Below are positions 51,199 through 60,178 of a stretch of DNA of 64,000 nucleotides, piece by piece. A program made the translations under genes and the position numbers. Every line of letters begins with the position of its first letter. Positions within the stretch are counted from its first letter, which is position 1. The notes under the pieces were generated by a model, which had not been told where the DNA came from, made no database searches, and saw only the letters and a list, made by a program, of their open reading frames with translations. The DNA is taken from positions 930,001 to 994,000 of the forward strand of contig JBPWQW010000001.1 in assembly GCA_051814705.1 (NCBI GenBank). Direction: 5' to 3'. The DNA is from Geojedonia sp051814705. GTDB taxonomy: Bacteria > Bacteroidota > Bacteroidia > Flavobacteriales > Flavobacteriaceae.

Positions 51199-53019
51199 TT
51201 ATTGTAGGCTTATTGTTTTATTTACATCATCTACAGTAAGCGTATAAATTCCTGGAGTACCATTGAAATAGAAGTTGCTATCCCCATCATTGGCGTTTAT
51301 AAAATCACTATCAATAGTATAACCGTTTCCTTGATATGTCGGGTAATTAATTCCACTTCCCCAATCACTATGAGTTGTAAAGAATCTGAAGGCATCATTT
51401 GCAAAAGTTACTTGCCCTGAATACACACCATTGCCTGAGCAGGTCAAGGCTACAGGAGAATCCCAGCCCCAGCCAGCATCTGGTACACCAGCCCCAACGA
51501 GCCATAATTGATCATAATCGCAGGTCAGTTGTTCTGGACCTATAGTTATTGTTTTATTGATGTCGTCCACAGTTACATAGTAAGTCCCAGGTGTGCCATT
51601 GAAAAAGAAATTACTATCCCCATCATTGGCATTTATGAAATTGCTATCTATAGTATAGCCATTTCCTTCATAGGTGGGATAATTAATTCCACTTCCCCAA
51701 TCACTATGCGTTGTAAAGAATCTAAAAGCGTCATTACTGAAAGTCACATTCCCCGTATAAGTGCCATTACCGGTACAAGTTATGGCTACAGGAGAATCCC
51801 AGCCCCAACCAGCATCAGGTACACCGGCACCGACTAACCACAATTGGTCATAATTACAATTTGGACCAATTACTGGAGGGCCTAAAGTGATGGTTTTATT
51901 GGCTGTATTTATTGATAAGAAATATTCGCCCGCTGTACCTACAAATTGAAAATTGCTGTCACCATCATTAGCATTAACAAATAAAGGATCTATCGTATAA
52001 CCAATAGCTTCATAGTAAGGGTAATTTTGGCCAGAACCCCAGTCACCTTCTGTCGTAAAGAATCTGAAATTACCACCGTTATCTGGTGAAAAGTTAACAT
52101 TACCGGAATACACATCACCTTGAAGTGGGAGTTGTATAGGAGAATCCCAGCTCCATCCTGCGTCTGGCGCACCTGCTCCAACAATATACAAAATTGGAGG
52201 AAGCTCAATGCTGTAAGGAGTCACGGATACTGTTATTATTTCAGAAATCCGCTCTAACATAGCCCCACCTTCATTTGTGATAACCGCTTTTATACGAATA
52301 TCTAAATTTGCAGCGACTTCTGGAGTTAAACCAGCGTTGAGTGCAACGGTATTAAAGTCTGCATGTGTCGAAGATATTGATGTGCCATTAGTAGAGGTGC
52401 CAATTGCAATTGGATCTGCAAATGCGGTACCTGAAACAGCAGCTTGTATGGTGTAGTTGACATCTATATCTAAATTTGAAGATAAAATGGCATCAGACCA
52501 TTCTACTGTTAGAGCTTCATCATTTTGACTGGTTATTAACAGCACAAATGATGTTCCTGTAGTTGGATTTGTTATTTCAGGCGGATCTATTGGATAGGTT
52601 GTTACCAAAAACAAAATGGAATTGCTTAAGGTTCCGCTGGCATTTATTCTAACATATATTGCAATATCTCTAAATGAACTAGCACCCGCATTATTAATAG
52701 CTGCATTTAGGTCTTCAACATTTATTGAAAATGAATTTGTACTTGAACTCCCTAGGCTTACTATAGTTCCAAATTCAGGATCCAATGACATTTCAACCGT
52801 ATATGATGAACTGCCCGTGAGATCATCATTCCATGAGATTGTAAACGCTGAATTGCTAGGAGTCGCAAAATTTAAAAACACACCGCTAATACCTGGTTCT
52901 TGTAAAGCCAAGGCTGGTTCTGGCGATGTGATCTCAAATGTTTCTTCTGTCTCGCAGGCCATAAAAACTAAGGCAACTGTAAGGATTAGATAACTTAATT
53001 TATTTAAATATAGTTTCAT
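51199..53019 (-). CDS. SusF/SusE-family surface starch-binding lipoprotein with three tandem modules
   Basis: 606 residues. Lipoprotein signal ends MAC (Cys22). Two Ig-like SusE-type domains (about 25-145 and 146-270) are followed by three tandem SusF-type starch-binding modules (277-380, 392-494, 504-606). Each begins with a W/Y-x-VGAG(A/V)PDAGW(S/G)WDSP motif and carries FRFFTT(E/H)(G/S)DWGSG and NANDGDSNF; modules 2 and 3 are nearly identical, also at DNA level. Binds maltooligosaccharides on the cell surface for import. Third gene of the operon after susD and susE. Confidence 0.9.
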   Translation of the reverse strand: MKLYLNKLSYLILTVALVFMACETEETFEITSPEPALALQEPGISGVFLNFATPSNSAFTISWNDDLTGSSSYTVEMSLDPEFGTIVSLGSSSTNSFSINVEDLNAAINNAGASSFRDIAIYVRINASGTLSNSILFLVTTYPIDPPEITNPTTGTSFVLLITSQNDEALTVEWSDAILSSNLDIDVNYTIQAAVSGTAFADPIAIGTSTNGTSISSTHADFNTVALNAGLTPEVAANLDIRIKAVITNEGGAMLERISEIITVSVTPYSIELPPILYIVGAGAPDAGWSWDSPIQLPLQGDVYSGNVNFSPDNGGNFRFFTTEGDWGSGQNYPYYEAIGYTIDPLFVNANDGDSNFQFVGTAGEYFLSINTANKTITLGPPVIGPNCNYDQLWLVGAGVPDAGWGWDSPVAITCTGNGTYTGNVTFSNDAFRFFTTHSDWGSGINYPTYEGNGYTIDSNFINANDGDSNFFFNGTPGTYYVTVDDINKTITIGPEQLTCDYDQLWLVGAGVPDAGWGWDSPVALTCSGNGVYSGQVTFANDAFRFFTTHSDWGSGINYPTYQGNGYTIDSDFINANDGDSNFYFNGTPGIYTLTVDDVNKTISLQ

Positions 53020-53036
53020 ATCTGTTTTTTTTATGA

Positions 53037-54134
53037 TTATAAATTCAACGGTATTAGTATATAATCACCAGTTAAGTCATTAAACCAAACATTGTAATCA
53101 TCTTCAACCACTACTGGAATGTTACCACCGTTTTCTATAGCCACACCCGAAAATTCAGTTGAACCCGCCAAAATAGAGCCTGTATTGGTCATAAACTGTA
53201 AGTCACCCGGAACCAAATGTATGCTGCTCGAATACCATAAATGCGTATCAAATGATAATTGAGTCATAGCCGTAGTATTCGCAGTAGAAGATCCTTGAAT
53301 AGACATACTGGTAAAGTTTGCGGCTCCTGATGCATTAAATGGCTCAAATGTGTATGTATTCGATGAATAATTTATTGTAAATGTGTAATAGCCTGCTGAA
53401 GCTAATGGATTGTTGTTGTTTGGAAAAGTGTTTGGATCAGACCCTGTTCCCGGATTAACATCTATAGTTGATCCATCATTGGTTCCCCATTGTGGTTGCC
53501 AAAGACCTTTTATTTCCAATACTTTAAATTGACCCACACCAAAATACCCCGTGTAACGGTACAAATTAGCATTTGAAGCATCTCTGAATAAGGGAGGGTT
53601 ATTACTATTATTATTCCATCCAGGAGCCGTAGCATCACCTACCAAATAGAAATCCTTAAATTTGTAATTAAAGTATGGAAACACACTAAAATTAATGCTA
53701 TTTGAAGCAACTGGGAGCCCGCTTTGTGTACCAATAGATGATTTAACTCTAGCATACATAGTATTCCATGCAAAGGGAGGAAAACCTACGTTTCCGGCAG
53801 CAGAATTTAATTCACTTACAGAGAGAGTGACCGTATTATTTCCAGTAACCGTTGCCGCTTTCAATGGTTGCGTAAATGCTTGATCATTTGACAGTTCTAA
53901 TGTATAACTAACTGAAGCCTGCTGTCCATAATCTGCAGTAGTCCAATTTAATGTAATCGCCGGATTATTTGTGTTAACTGGATCGAGTTCAATATCAGTG
54001 ATTGCTAATTCGGAAAGAACAACCGGTGCCGTTTCCGAGACAACAAATTTTTCAGTATCATCAGTACAGGAACTTACAATAGCAAGTGCAAATACTGTGA
54101 GAATATAATTTGATATGTTTTTGAAATTTTTCAT
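53037..54134 (-). CDS. SusE-family starch-binding lipoprotein
   Basis: 365 residues. Lipoprotein signal peptide ending SSC (Cys23), followed by TDDTEKF, acidic residues consistent with surface export. An N-terminal Ig-like SusE domain (about 40-150) precedes two starch-binding-like beta-sandwich modules (FYLVGDATAPGWNNNSNNPPLF... and the C-terminal stretch with HLVPGDLQFM). Binds oligosaccharide near the SusCD transporter. Lies 16 bases after susD and before the SusF-like gene. Confidence 0.85.
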   Translation of the reverse strand: MKNFKNISNYILTVFALAIVSSCTDDTEKFVVSETAPVVLSELAITDIELDPVNTNNPAITLNWTTADYGQQASVSYTLELSNDQAFTQPLKAATVTGNNTVTLSVSELNSAAGNVGFPPFAWNTMYARVKSSIGTQSGLPVASNSINFSVFPYFNYKFKDFYLVGDATAPGWNNNSNNPPLFRDASNANLYRYTGYFGVGQFKVLEIKGLWQPQWGTNDGSTIDVNPGTGSDPNTFPNNNNPLASAGYYTFTINYSSNTYTFEPFNASGAANFTSMSIQGSSTANTTAMTQLSFDTHLWYSSSIHLVPGDLQFMTNTGSILAGSTEFSGVAIENGGNIPVVVEDDYNVWFNDLTGDYILIPLNL

Positions 54135-54150
54135 TTGTAAACGTTTATAT

Positions 54151-55770
54151 TTAATATCCCGGATTTTGAGTGAGATTTGGATTTGCAGCTATACTTGCGT
54201 TAGGAATGGGGTAAACTTTAAAATGAGATGGAAGAGCAATTCCATTACTACCATTCCCTTTCCATGCCCAGTTATAATTACCTCCAGTAAAGAGACCAAA
54301 TCGAATTAGGTCTTGTCTTCGATGTGCTTCCCAATGTAGTTCTCTGGATCGTTCATCTAAAATGAAACTCAAAGTTAAGTCACCAGAAGTAATGGTATTG
54401 GGATTGTTGGCTCGTGTTCTTAAAGCGTTAATGTAACCAACTGCTGTGGCTAAACTTCCGCCACCACCACGTAAATGGGCTTCAGCATACATTAAATAAA
54501 CATCAGCTAATCTAAACAATGGGAAATCAGTATCAACAAAGGTTTGATCAATGCCAAGACCTCCAGTTGAAGTAGCATTTGAATATTTTTGAATAATATA
54601 ACCTGTATCCCTATCTGAAATATCGGTAATTTCTTTGGTTCTATTTGCTGAAATTATGGTGTTTCTATCATCATCTGCAAATTGTGGACCAGCGAAAAGG
54701 TCTGCAAATTGTTTTCTTACCCGTAAGGCACCACCCCATCCTCCAGCACTAACACCAACTTCGGTTCCATTTACTTCTAAACTACCTACCTGACCATTAA
54801 TCATAACCGTAGTAGGTCCATAATTTTGAGTAGTTAACCCATCAGAAATGATTGGGAAGATAATTTCGTTTACAGCAGAGTTGGTATTATTATCTGCCAT
54901 AAAATTATGGAGGTAATTTGTGGCTAACGAATAGCCGCCACTAATAATTTTCTCACAATAAGTAATACAATCAGCATATTTATTTTCTCCTATGTAGACT
55001 TCTGCATTGAGATATATTTTTGCCAAAATCATATAAGCTACAGACTTATCCGCTCTACCATATTGATTTTGTCTTGAATCTATTAGATCAGCATCAATAG
55101 CTTTTAATTCCGTTTCAATAAAGGAAAAGAGTTGAGCTCTGTTATAAACTTGAGGCACTGAATTAACAGCATCTTCTTCAGTAGCAAAATTTGCTTTTCC
55201 AAAAAGATCCATCATGTAGTAATAAGATAATGCTCTAAGTAAGCGAGCTTCAGCTCTATAAGCTTTTATTTCTGTACGTGTGGCCGCCGATACATTTCTA
55301 GCATCCAATTTATCATCTGTAGTCTCTCGTAAAAAATTGTTTGCAAAAGAAATGGTTAGGTGTGTTCTACTAAACATACCCACTAACAATGGGTTTTGTG
55401 CTGTCCATAAATTTCTCTGAATCTCTCTTGTTCCAGGGTCATTTTCGTAGGACCAAATCATTTGATCTGCTGATAGGGTTTGTAAATAAAGTAATACCCT
55501 TCCGAACTGACTGGTACCGGCATCCAGACCGGCAACATTTGAAGATCCAGCGCCATCGGTTCCAGTGAGTGCTAAATTGGCGTAAACACCACCCAATACA
55601 TTTTTATAGGCAGCCTCATTTGCAAACAAGTCACCACTTAATGTGGTTTGATCATCATTTGGGGTTATGTTCAAATCATCGGTACAGGAGGTCAATCCAA
55701 CCGCAAAAAGACATATAAGCCCAATGCTTGTACGAATTTTAAATCTCGTTTTCATATTTAAATTTTTCAT
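54151..55770 (-). CDS. susD: SusD/RagB family substrate-binding lipoprotein
   Basis: 539 residues. Lipoprotein with Cys29 (GLTSC) and TDDL after it. SusD helical TPR scaffold recognised by SYYYMMDLFGKANF, DEIIF/VNEIIFPI, FPLFRLADVYLMYAEAHLRGG, and the C-terminal RSRELHWEAHRRQDLIRFG. Captures maltooligosaccharide and delivers it to the SusC channel. A second in-frame ATG 15 bases later would remove five residues. 9 bases after susC. Confidence 0.95.
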   Translation of the reverse strand: MKNLNMKTRFKIRTSIGLICLFAVGLTSCTDDLNITPNDDQTTLSGDLFANEAAYKNVLGGVYANLALTGTDGAGSSNVAGLDAGTSQFGRVLLYLQTLSADQMIWSYENDPGTREIQRNLWTAQNPLLVGMFSRTHLTISFANNFLRETTDDKLDARNVSAATRTEIKAYRAEARLLRALSYYYMMDLFGKANFATEEDAVNSVPQVYNRAQLFSFIETELKAIDADLIDSRQNQYGRADKSVAYMILAKIYLNAEVYIGENKYADCITYCEKIISGGYSLATNYLHNFMADNNTNSAVNEIIFPIISDGLTTQNYGPTTVMINGQVGSLEVNGTEVGVSAGGWGGALRVRKQFADLFAGPQFADDDRNTIISANRTKEITDISDRDTGYIIQKYSNATSTGGLGIDQTFVDTDFPLFRLADVYLMYAEAHLRGGGGSLATAVGYINALRTRANNPNTITSGDLTLSFILDERSRELHWEAHRRQDLIRFGLFTGGNYNWAWKGNGSNGIALPSHFKVYPIPNASIAANPNLTQNPGY

Positions 55771-55779
55771 AGTTGTTTT

Positions 55780-58698
55780 TTAAAACTTAATGTTAGCTCC
55801 GGCTAATATTGTTCTCGATCTTGGGTAGATTAAGTTATCAATACCATCAAATACTTCTGGGTCCAACCCAGAATAGTTAGTTATCGTAAATACATTTTGA
55901 ACACCTGCCCATAGTCTTACACTTTTAAGTGTTTTAGAAATATCTTTAAAAGTATATCCTAATGTGATATTATCCATTTTCAAAAATGATGCGTCTTCAA
56001 TGTAGATATCGGAATTTATAACATCTGAAGTCCTTTGAAAACCTGTTTCTAAAACAGAAAGAGGTAAATTGCCAAGTACTGAGTTGTCTAATATCCGCTC
56101 GTATTGTGCTCTAGACGAGTTTACGTTGTTATATACATAATTACCAATATTGGCTCTTAAGTTAAACGACAAATCGAAATCTTTGTAATTAAAGTTTGAT
56201 TGAAATCCGAGTATGATATCTGCTCCAGGATTTTCTTTTAAATATCGATCGTCGTCATTTATAATATTGTCGCCGTTTAAGTCAACATAGGCGCCTTCGA
56301 TTGGGTTGCCAGAAGTATCATACAATTGTTTATATACATGAAACGAGTTAGGTGCTTGCCCTTCACTTAAAAGTTGTATGGTATTACCTGTGCCGCCACC
56401 GGTTCCACCGGTTCTCACGTCCTGACCAAGAGCCAATTCTTTAATTTCTCGATCTAAAAAGGTCGCATTAAAGTTAAAATCTAGCGTGAGGCCATCTTGT
56501 TTTATTACGTCTGCATTTAATGTAAACTCAATACCTTGTATTTGAAGTTCACCAATATTCTGGATGATACTATTAGAAAAATTGGAACCATCGGCTACAG
56601 CTGCATTAAATAATAAGTCTTTTGAATTCTTTTGAAATAAGTTTAAGGATCCCGAAAGACGTTCACTAAACAAACCGTAATCTATTCCAATTTCAAGAGT
56701 AGAAGTCTCTTCCCATTTCAAATCGGGATTAATTTCTGAAGGAATCAACGAAGGAATCACAGTGTTGCCAAATTGGTATTGAGAGTTTTGATCCCCCCCT
56801 CTATAACGACTTAAAAAGACATCATTGTTTCCTGTAATGTTTTGTTGTCCTGTGATACCATAACCTGCTCTTAATTTCAAACTAGAAACAGTTTTGGAAT
56901 TTTTCAAAAAGTCCTCGTCTCCAAGATTCCAAGCCACAGCTGCCGCTGGAAAGTCGCCCCAGCGATTTTCTTCGCTAAAACGTGAAGTTCCATCTCGTCT
57001 ATAAGTTAAAGTAAGCAAGTATTTTTCTTTAAAGGCTAAATTTGCTCTACCAAAAAATCCAATTAAAACGACATCTGGATCTGCAAAACTGCTTGGAAAG
57101 CTATTTGGATCTGTAATATTTCCTGTATTGTTTCCTTTATTGGTAAATTCTTGATATGAATAACCAGCAGTAAACTCGGTATCAATGTTTTTAAATTCTT
57201 TTTTATAAGTTAAATACCCATCAAGAAGTCTATTGGTTCTTAATTGGTAGTTTTCAGATTTTGCACCTTTAAATAATTGCCCAGTGTCTGTAGTTGCCAC
57301 AGTTTTATCAGAAATATCTATAACTTTAGCTTCAGTTTCATCATAACCAATATTTAAAACTGCTCTTAACTCAGGTAAGAAATGGAATTTATAATCAATA
57401 TTTAAGTTGCCGTAAGTTCTATTGGCATCACCGTTATTGTGACGTTGCAATAAGGATGCTAAAGGGTTAGTGGTGCCATTTGCAATAACAGTTCCGTTTC
57501 TATGCTGATAAAATCCACCAAAAGGTGAAGTTGGATCGTAAACTGGTTGCGTAGGATCATATTGTAGTGCAGCACCAACTAGACCAGCATCTGCAAACCT
57601 ATTATCTTCAAAAGCAAGATTTGCATTTAAATTAACTTTTAGATGGTTGTCAAAAAACGTTGGATTTAAAGCCAAACTTAAATTACGCCTTTCAAATTTA
57701 GAAGTCTTTATAGCACCTTCTTGATCGGTTACGCCAAACGAAAATCTCGCAGGCAATACATCAAATAGTGACCCTTGTAAGGACATGTTGTGTAAAGTTG
57801 AGGTGGTTTTTCGGAACAATTCATCCTGCCAGTTGGTATTGGCAGTTCCCATTAAAGCAGTGTTTAATGTCGATCCGTTTAAAGGTTGAGAATTGATCAA
57901 TTGTCTAAAATCAGCTGCTGAAAACACATCAATTTGATCGTCTAATTCACCAAAACTATATTGTACATCATAGGTGGCACTAAATTCAGATTTCCCTTTT
58001 TTTGTTACTATAATAATAACTCCGTTAGATGCTCGAGACCCGTAAATAGCAGTTGCAGATGCATCCTTTAATACAGAAAATGAATCGATATCGTTCGGGT
58101 TAATGGAAGCCAAAATACCATTAGACCCCGCTACACCATTATTATCTATTGGCAAGCCGTCGATGATAATAAGTGGGTCATTGGAAGCATTTATAGATGA
58201 GCCTCCACGAATTCTAATTTGTGATCCAGATCCAGGGGCGCCACTTGTATTGACAGTTACGCCAGCAACACGACCGCTCAATAAATTTTCGGCGGTTACA
58301 ATATTACCTTTGGTAAAATCTTCTGCCGTGATCGCTTCTACAGAACCTGTTGCATCCTTTCTTGTTGTAGTACCATAACCAATAATGACGATTTCATTTA
58401 GTTGGGCTACATCCTGAATAAGGGTTACATTAAGTGTTTGGCCTTCGTTATAAGTTAGTTCTTGTGTTACAAATCCTAAATAGGAAAACACAATAATGTC
58501 GCCTGAATTTGCTCTAACAGTAAAATTGCCATCAAAATCTGTGGATGCTCCTGTGGTCGTTCCCTTTATAATGACGTTCACGCCTGGTATGGGAATATTA
58601 GCTTCGTCTGTTACGGTACCTGAAACTGATGTTTGAGCAAACAAGGAAACAGGAATTAATAATGCCAGTAACAATAAGCTATTTAAAAATGTTTTCAT
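55780..58698 (-). CDS. susC: SusC/RagA family TonB-dependent outer-membrane transporter
   Basis: 972 residues. Signal peptide (ends SLFAQ), carboxypeptidase-like regulatory domain with SVSGTVTDEANIPIPGVNVIIKGTTTGASTDFDGNF, a TonB box/plug region (EIVIIGYGTTTRKDATGSVEAI...NPNDIDSFSVLKDASATAIYGSRASNGVIIIVTKKG) and a beta-barrel with aromatic C-terminal strand (ILAGANIKF). Imports oligosaccharides bound by SusD with energy from TonB. First gene of the operon; the 293-base gap to the divergent LacI gene contains a 14-bp palindrome. Confidence 0.96.
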   Translation of the reverse strand: MKTFLNSLLLLALLIPVSLFAQTSVSGTVTDEANIPIPGVNVIIKGTTTGASTDFDGNFTVRANSGDIIVFSYLGFVTQELTYNEGQTLNVTLIQDVAQLNEIVIIGYGTTTRKDATGSVEAITAEDFTKGNIVTAENLLSGRVAGVTVNTSGAPGSGSQIRIRGGSSINASNDPLIIIDGLPIDNNGVAGSNGILASINPNDIDSFSVLKDASATAIYGSRASNGVIIIVTKKGKSEFSATYDVQYSFGELDDQIDVFSAADFRQLINSQPLNGSTLNTALMGTANTNWQDELFRKTTSTLHNMSLQGSLFDVLPARFSFGVTDQEGAIKTSKFERRNLSLALNPTFFDNHLKVNLNANLAFEDNRFADAGLVGAALQYDPTQPVYDPTSPFGGFYQHRNGTVIANGTTNPLASLLQRHNNGDANRTYGNLNIDYKFHFLPELRAVLNIGYDETEAKVIDISDKTVATTDTGQLFKGAKSENYQLRTNRLLDGYLTYKKEFKNIDTEFTAGYSYQEFTNKGNNTGNITDPNSFPSSFADPDVVLIGFFGRANLAFKEKYLLTLTYRRDGTSRFSEENRWGDFPAAAVAWNLGDEDFLKNSKTVSSLKLRAGYGITGQQNITGNNDVFLSRYRGGDQNSQYQFGNTVIPSLIPSEINPDLKWEETSTLEIGIDYGLFSERLSGSLNLFQKNSKDLLFNAAVADGSNFSNSIIQNIGELQIQGIEFTLNADVIKQDGLTLDFNFNATFLDREIKELALGQDVRTGGTGGGTGNTIQLLSEGQAPNSFHVYKQLYDTSGNPIEGAYVDLNGDNIINDDDRYLKENPGADIILGFQSNFNYKDFDLSFNLRANIGNYVYNNVNSSRAQYERILDNSVLGNLPLSVLETGFQRTSDVINSDIYIEDASFLKMDNITLGYTFKDISKTLKSVRLWAGVQNVFTITNYSGLDPEVFDGIDNLIYPRSRTILAGANIKF

Positions 58699-58737
58699 AG
58701 ACTATTTCTAAAGTTAATTGCTTGAGTTAATTAGTTA

Positions 58738-58752
58738 TATATTTTCACTTCT
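58738..58752. repeat. 15-mer shared between the susC and MFS leaders, copy 1
   Basis: TATATTTTCACTTCT occurs exactly here, in the leader of susC (as the reverse complement on its coding strand), and again at 60106-60120 before the maltose MFS gene. The sharing between two transcripts of one regulon suggests a regulatory site or RNA element. Confidence 0.5.
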
Positions 58753-58765
58753 GTTGTTAAAACTA

Positions 58766-58782
58766 TGTAAATTTTGTTTACA
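58766..58782. promoter_or_regulatory. Palindrome in the susC promoter region
   Basis: TGTAAA, 5-base spacer, TTTACA. An inverted repeat between the LacI-type operator and the susC start; possible regulator site. Confidence 0.4.
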
Positions 58783-58811
58783 TTAAGCAATGACAATCTT
58801 TTATTGTCCTT

Positions 58812-58825
58812 CGAAAACGTTTTCG
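58812..58825. promoter_or_regulatory. LacI-family operator upstream of susC
   Basis: CGAAAACGTTTTCG, a perfect 14-bp palindrome with the central CG typical of LacI/CcpA-type operators. It lies 114 bases upstream of the susC start and 167 bases before the divergent lacI-family gene. Confidence 0.8.
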
Positions 58826-58991
58826 TGTTGATAACTTTTTTAAAAGTGTGTAGAATTCAAAAAAGATAGTAAAAAAACGAGAATTAAACAATAAAACACA
58901 TTGATTTTTAAATAGTTCGTGTTTTAGTCCTAAATTATATACTTTAGTAGCATCTTTTTTTTGATAAAATAAGCCCATTTATTAAAGTATT

Positions 58992-60047
58992 ATGAAAAGG
59001 AAAATTACGCTAAAACAGATTGCAAAAGAACTGGATGTTTCAATCTCCACGGTTTCAAAAGCATTAAAAAACAGCTTGGAAATTAGTCAGGATACCAGAG
59101 ATAAAGTACAGGCTTTTGCCAAATTGTATAATTATAGGCCTAATAATATTGCATTAAGTTTAAAGAACCGAAAAACAAAGACTATAGGGATTATGATCCC
59201 AGAAATAGTCCATCACTTTTTCTCAAAAGTTATAAGAGGTATAGAATTGGTGGCTAATAAACGAGGTTATAATGTGATTGTTGGCTTATCCAATGAGTCC
59301 TTTGATAAGGAAGTCATTAATATGGAAATGTTGGCAAATGGAAGTATCGATGGTTTTATTCTTTCCATTTCTAAAGAAACACTATTACAACAAGATTATT
59401 ACCATTTTAGTGAAATCATTAATCAAGGGATGCCTATTGTGATGTTTGATAGAGTGGTCGATGAAATTAATTGTGATAAGGTTATCGTCGATGATTTTAA
59501 TGGAGCTAAAAAAGCAGTTTTAAAACTGTTGGAAAACGGCTGTAAAAACATCGCTATTGTTACCACTAATGATTATTTAAGTATCGGTAAATTGCGAACT
59601 GAAGGGTATATACAAGCTCTAAAAGAGTATGATATTGTAGTTAATAATAGTTTGATTTTGAAAATTGAAGATAAATTGTTGAGTGACGAAAATGTAGAAG
59701 AGCTTGAAAAAGAGTTGACGCAATTATTTAACGCTAATAATGTTGATGGTATTTTTGCAGTGAACGAATTGTATGCGGTAACCGCTATAAAAGTTGCTCG
59801 TCGTTTAGGCCTCTCAATACCAGACGATTTGCAAGTGATAAGCTTCAGTGACGGAGTGCTTTCTAAGCATTCGACGCCCAGTTTAACCACTGTAAGTCAG
59901 CATGGGCAAGAAATAGGGGAGAAAGCTGCAGAGTTATTAATTAACCGACTGGAAAATGAGGGAGATGATGAAGGAGATGATGAAGATGAGCTTTTCGAAA
60001 CGGTTATTATTGAAACTAAACTTATTGAACGAGAGTCTACTAAATAA
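58992..60047 (+). CDS. LacI-family transcriptional regulator
   Basis: 351 residues. N-terminal helix-turn-helix TLKQIAKELDVSISTVSKALKNSLEISQDTRDKVQAFAKLYNYRPNNIALSLK, hinge, and periplasmic-binding-protein-like sensor (KTIGIMIPEIVHHFFSKVIRGIE, IDGFILSISKE, FAVNELYAVTAIKVARRLGLSIPDDLQVISFSD). An acidic, low-complexity insert (GDDEGDDEDE) sits near the C-terminus. Divergent from susC and next to the palindrome at 58812-58825, so it most likely controls the maltodextrin locus. Confidence 0.94.
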   Translation: MKRKITLKQIAKELDVSISTVSKALKNSLEISQDTRDKVQAFAKLYNYRPNNIALSLKNRKTKTIGIMIPEIVHHFFSKVIRGIELVANKRGYNVIVGLSNESFDKEVINMEMLANGSIDGFILSISKETLLQQDYYHFSEIINQGMPIVMFDRVVDEINCDKVIVDDFNGAKKAVLKLLENGCKNIAIVTTNDYLSIGKLRTEGYIQALKEYDIVVNNSLILKIEDKLLSDENVEELEKELTQLFNANNVDGIFAVNELYAVTAIKVARRLGLSIPDDLQVISFSDGVLSKHSTPSLTTVSQHGQEIGEKAAELLINRLENEGDDEGDDEDELFETVIIETKLIERESTK

Positions 60048-60105
60048 TGTACCTAAAATTATATAAATTAAAAACTTTAATTATATTTACCACCGATTCA
60101 AAACT

Positions 60106-60120
60106 TATATTTTCACTTCT
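60106..60120 (+). repeat. 15-mer shared between the susC and MFS leaders, copy 2
   Basis: TATATTTTCACTTCT, identical to 58738-58752, 59-73 bases upstream of the MFS start. Just before it is an AT-only hairpin-like stretch (about 60063-60087). Confidence 0.5.
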
Positions 60121-60178
60121 ACATAAGTTTTGATAAGTATTCAGCTTGTCAAAATAGTATCAATTTAATCATACTATA

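Noticed and set aside
60063..60087. AT-only hairpin between lacI and the MFS gene as terminator
   Set aside because: Composed only of A and T with a bulge, so weak and likely chance in this AT-rich DNA.
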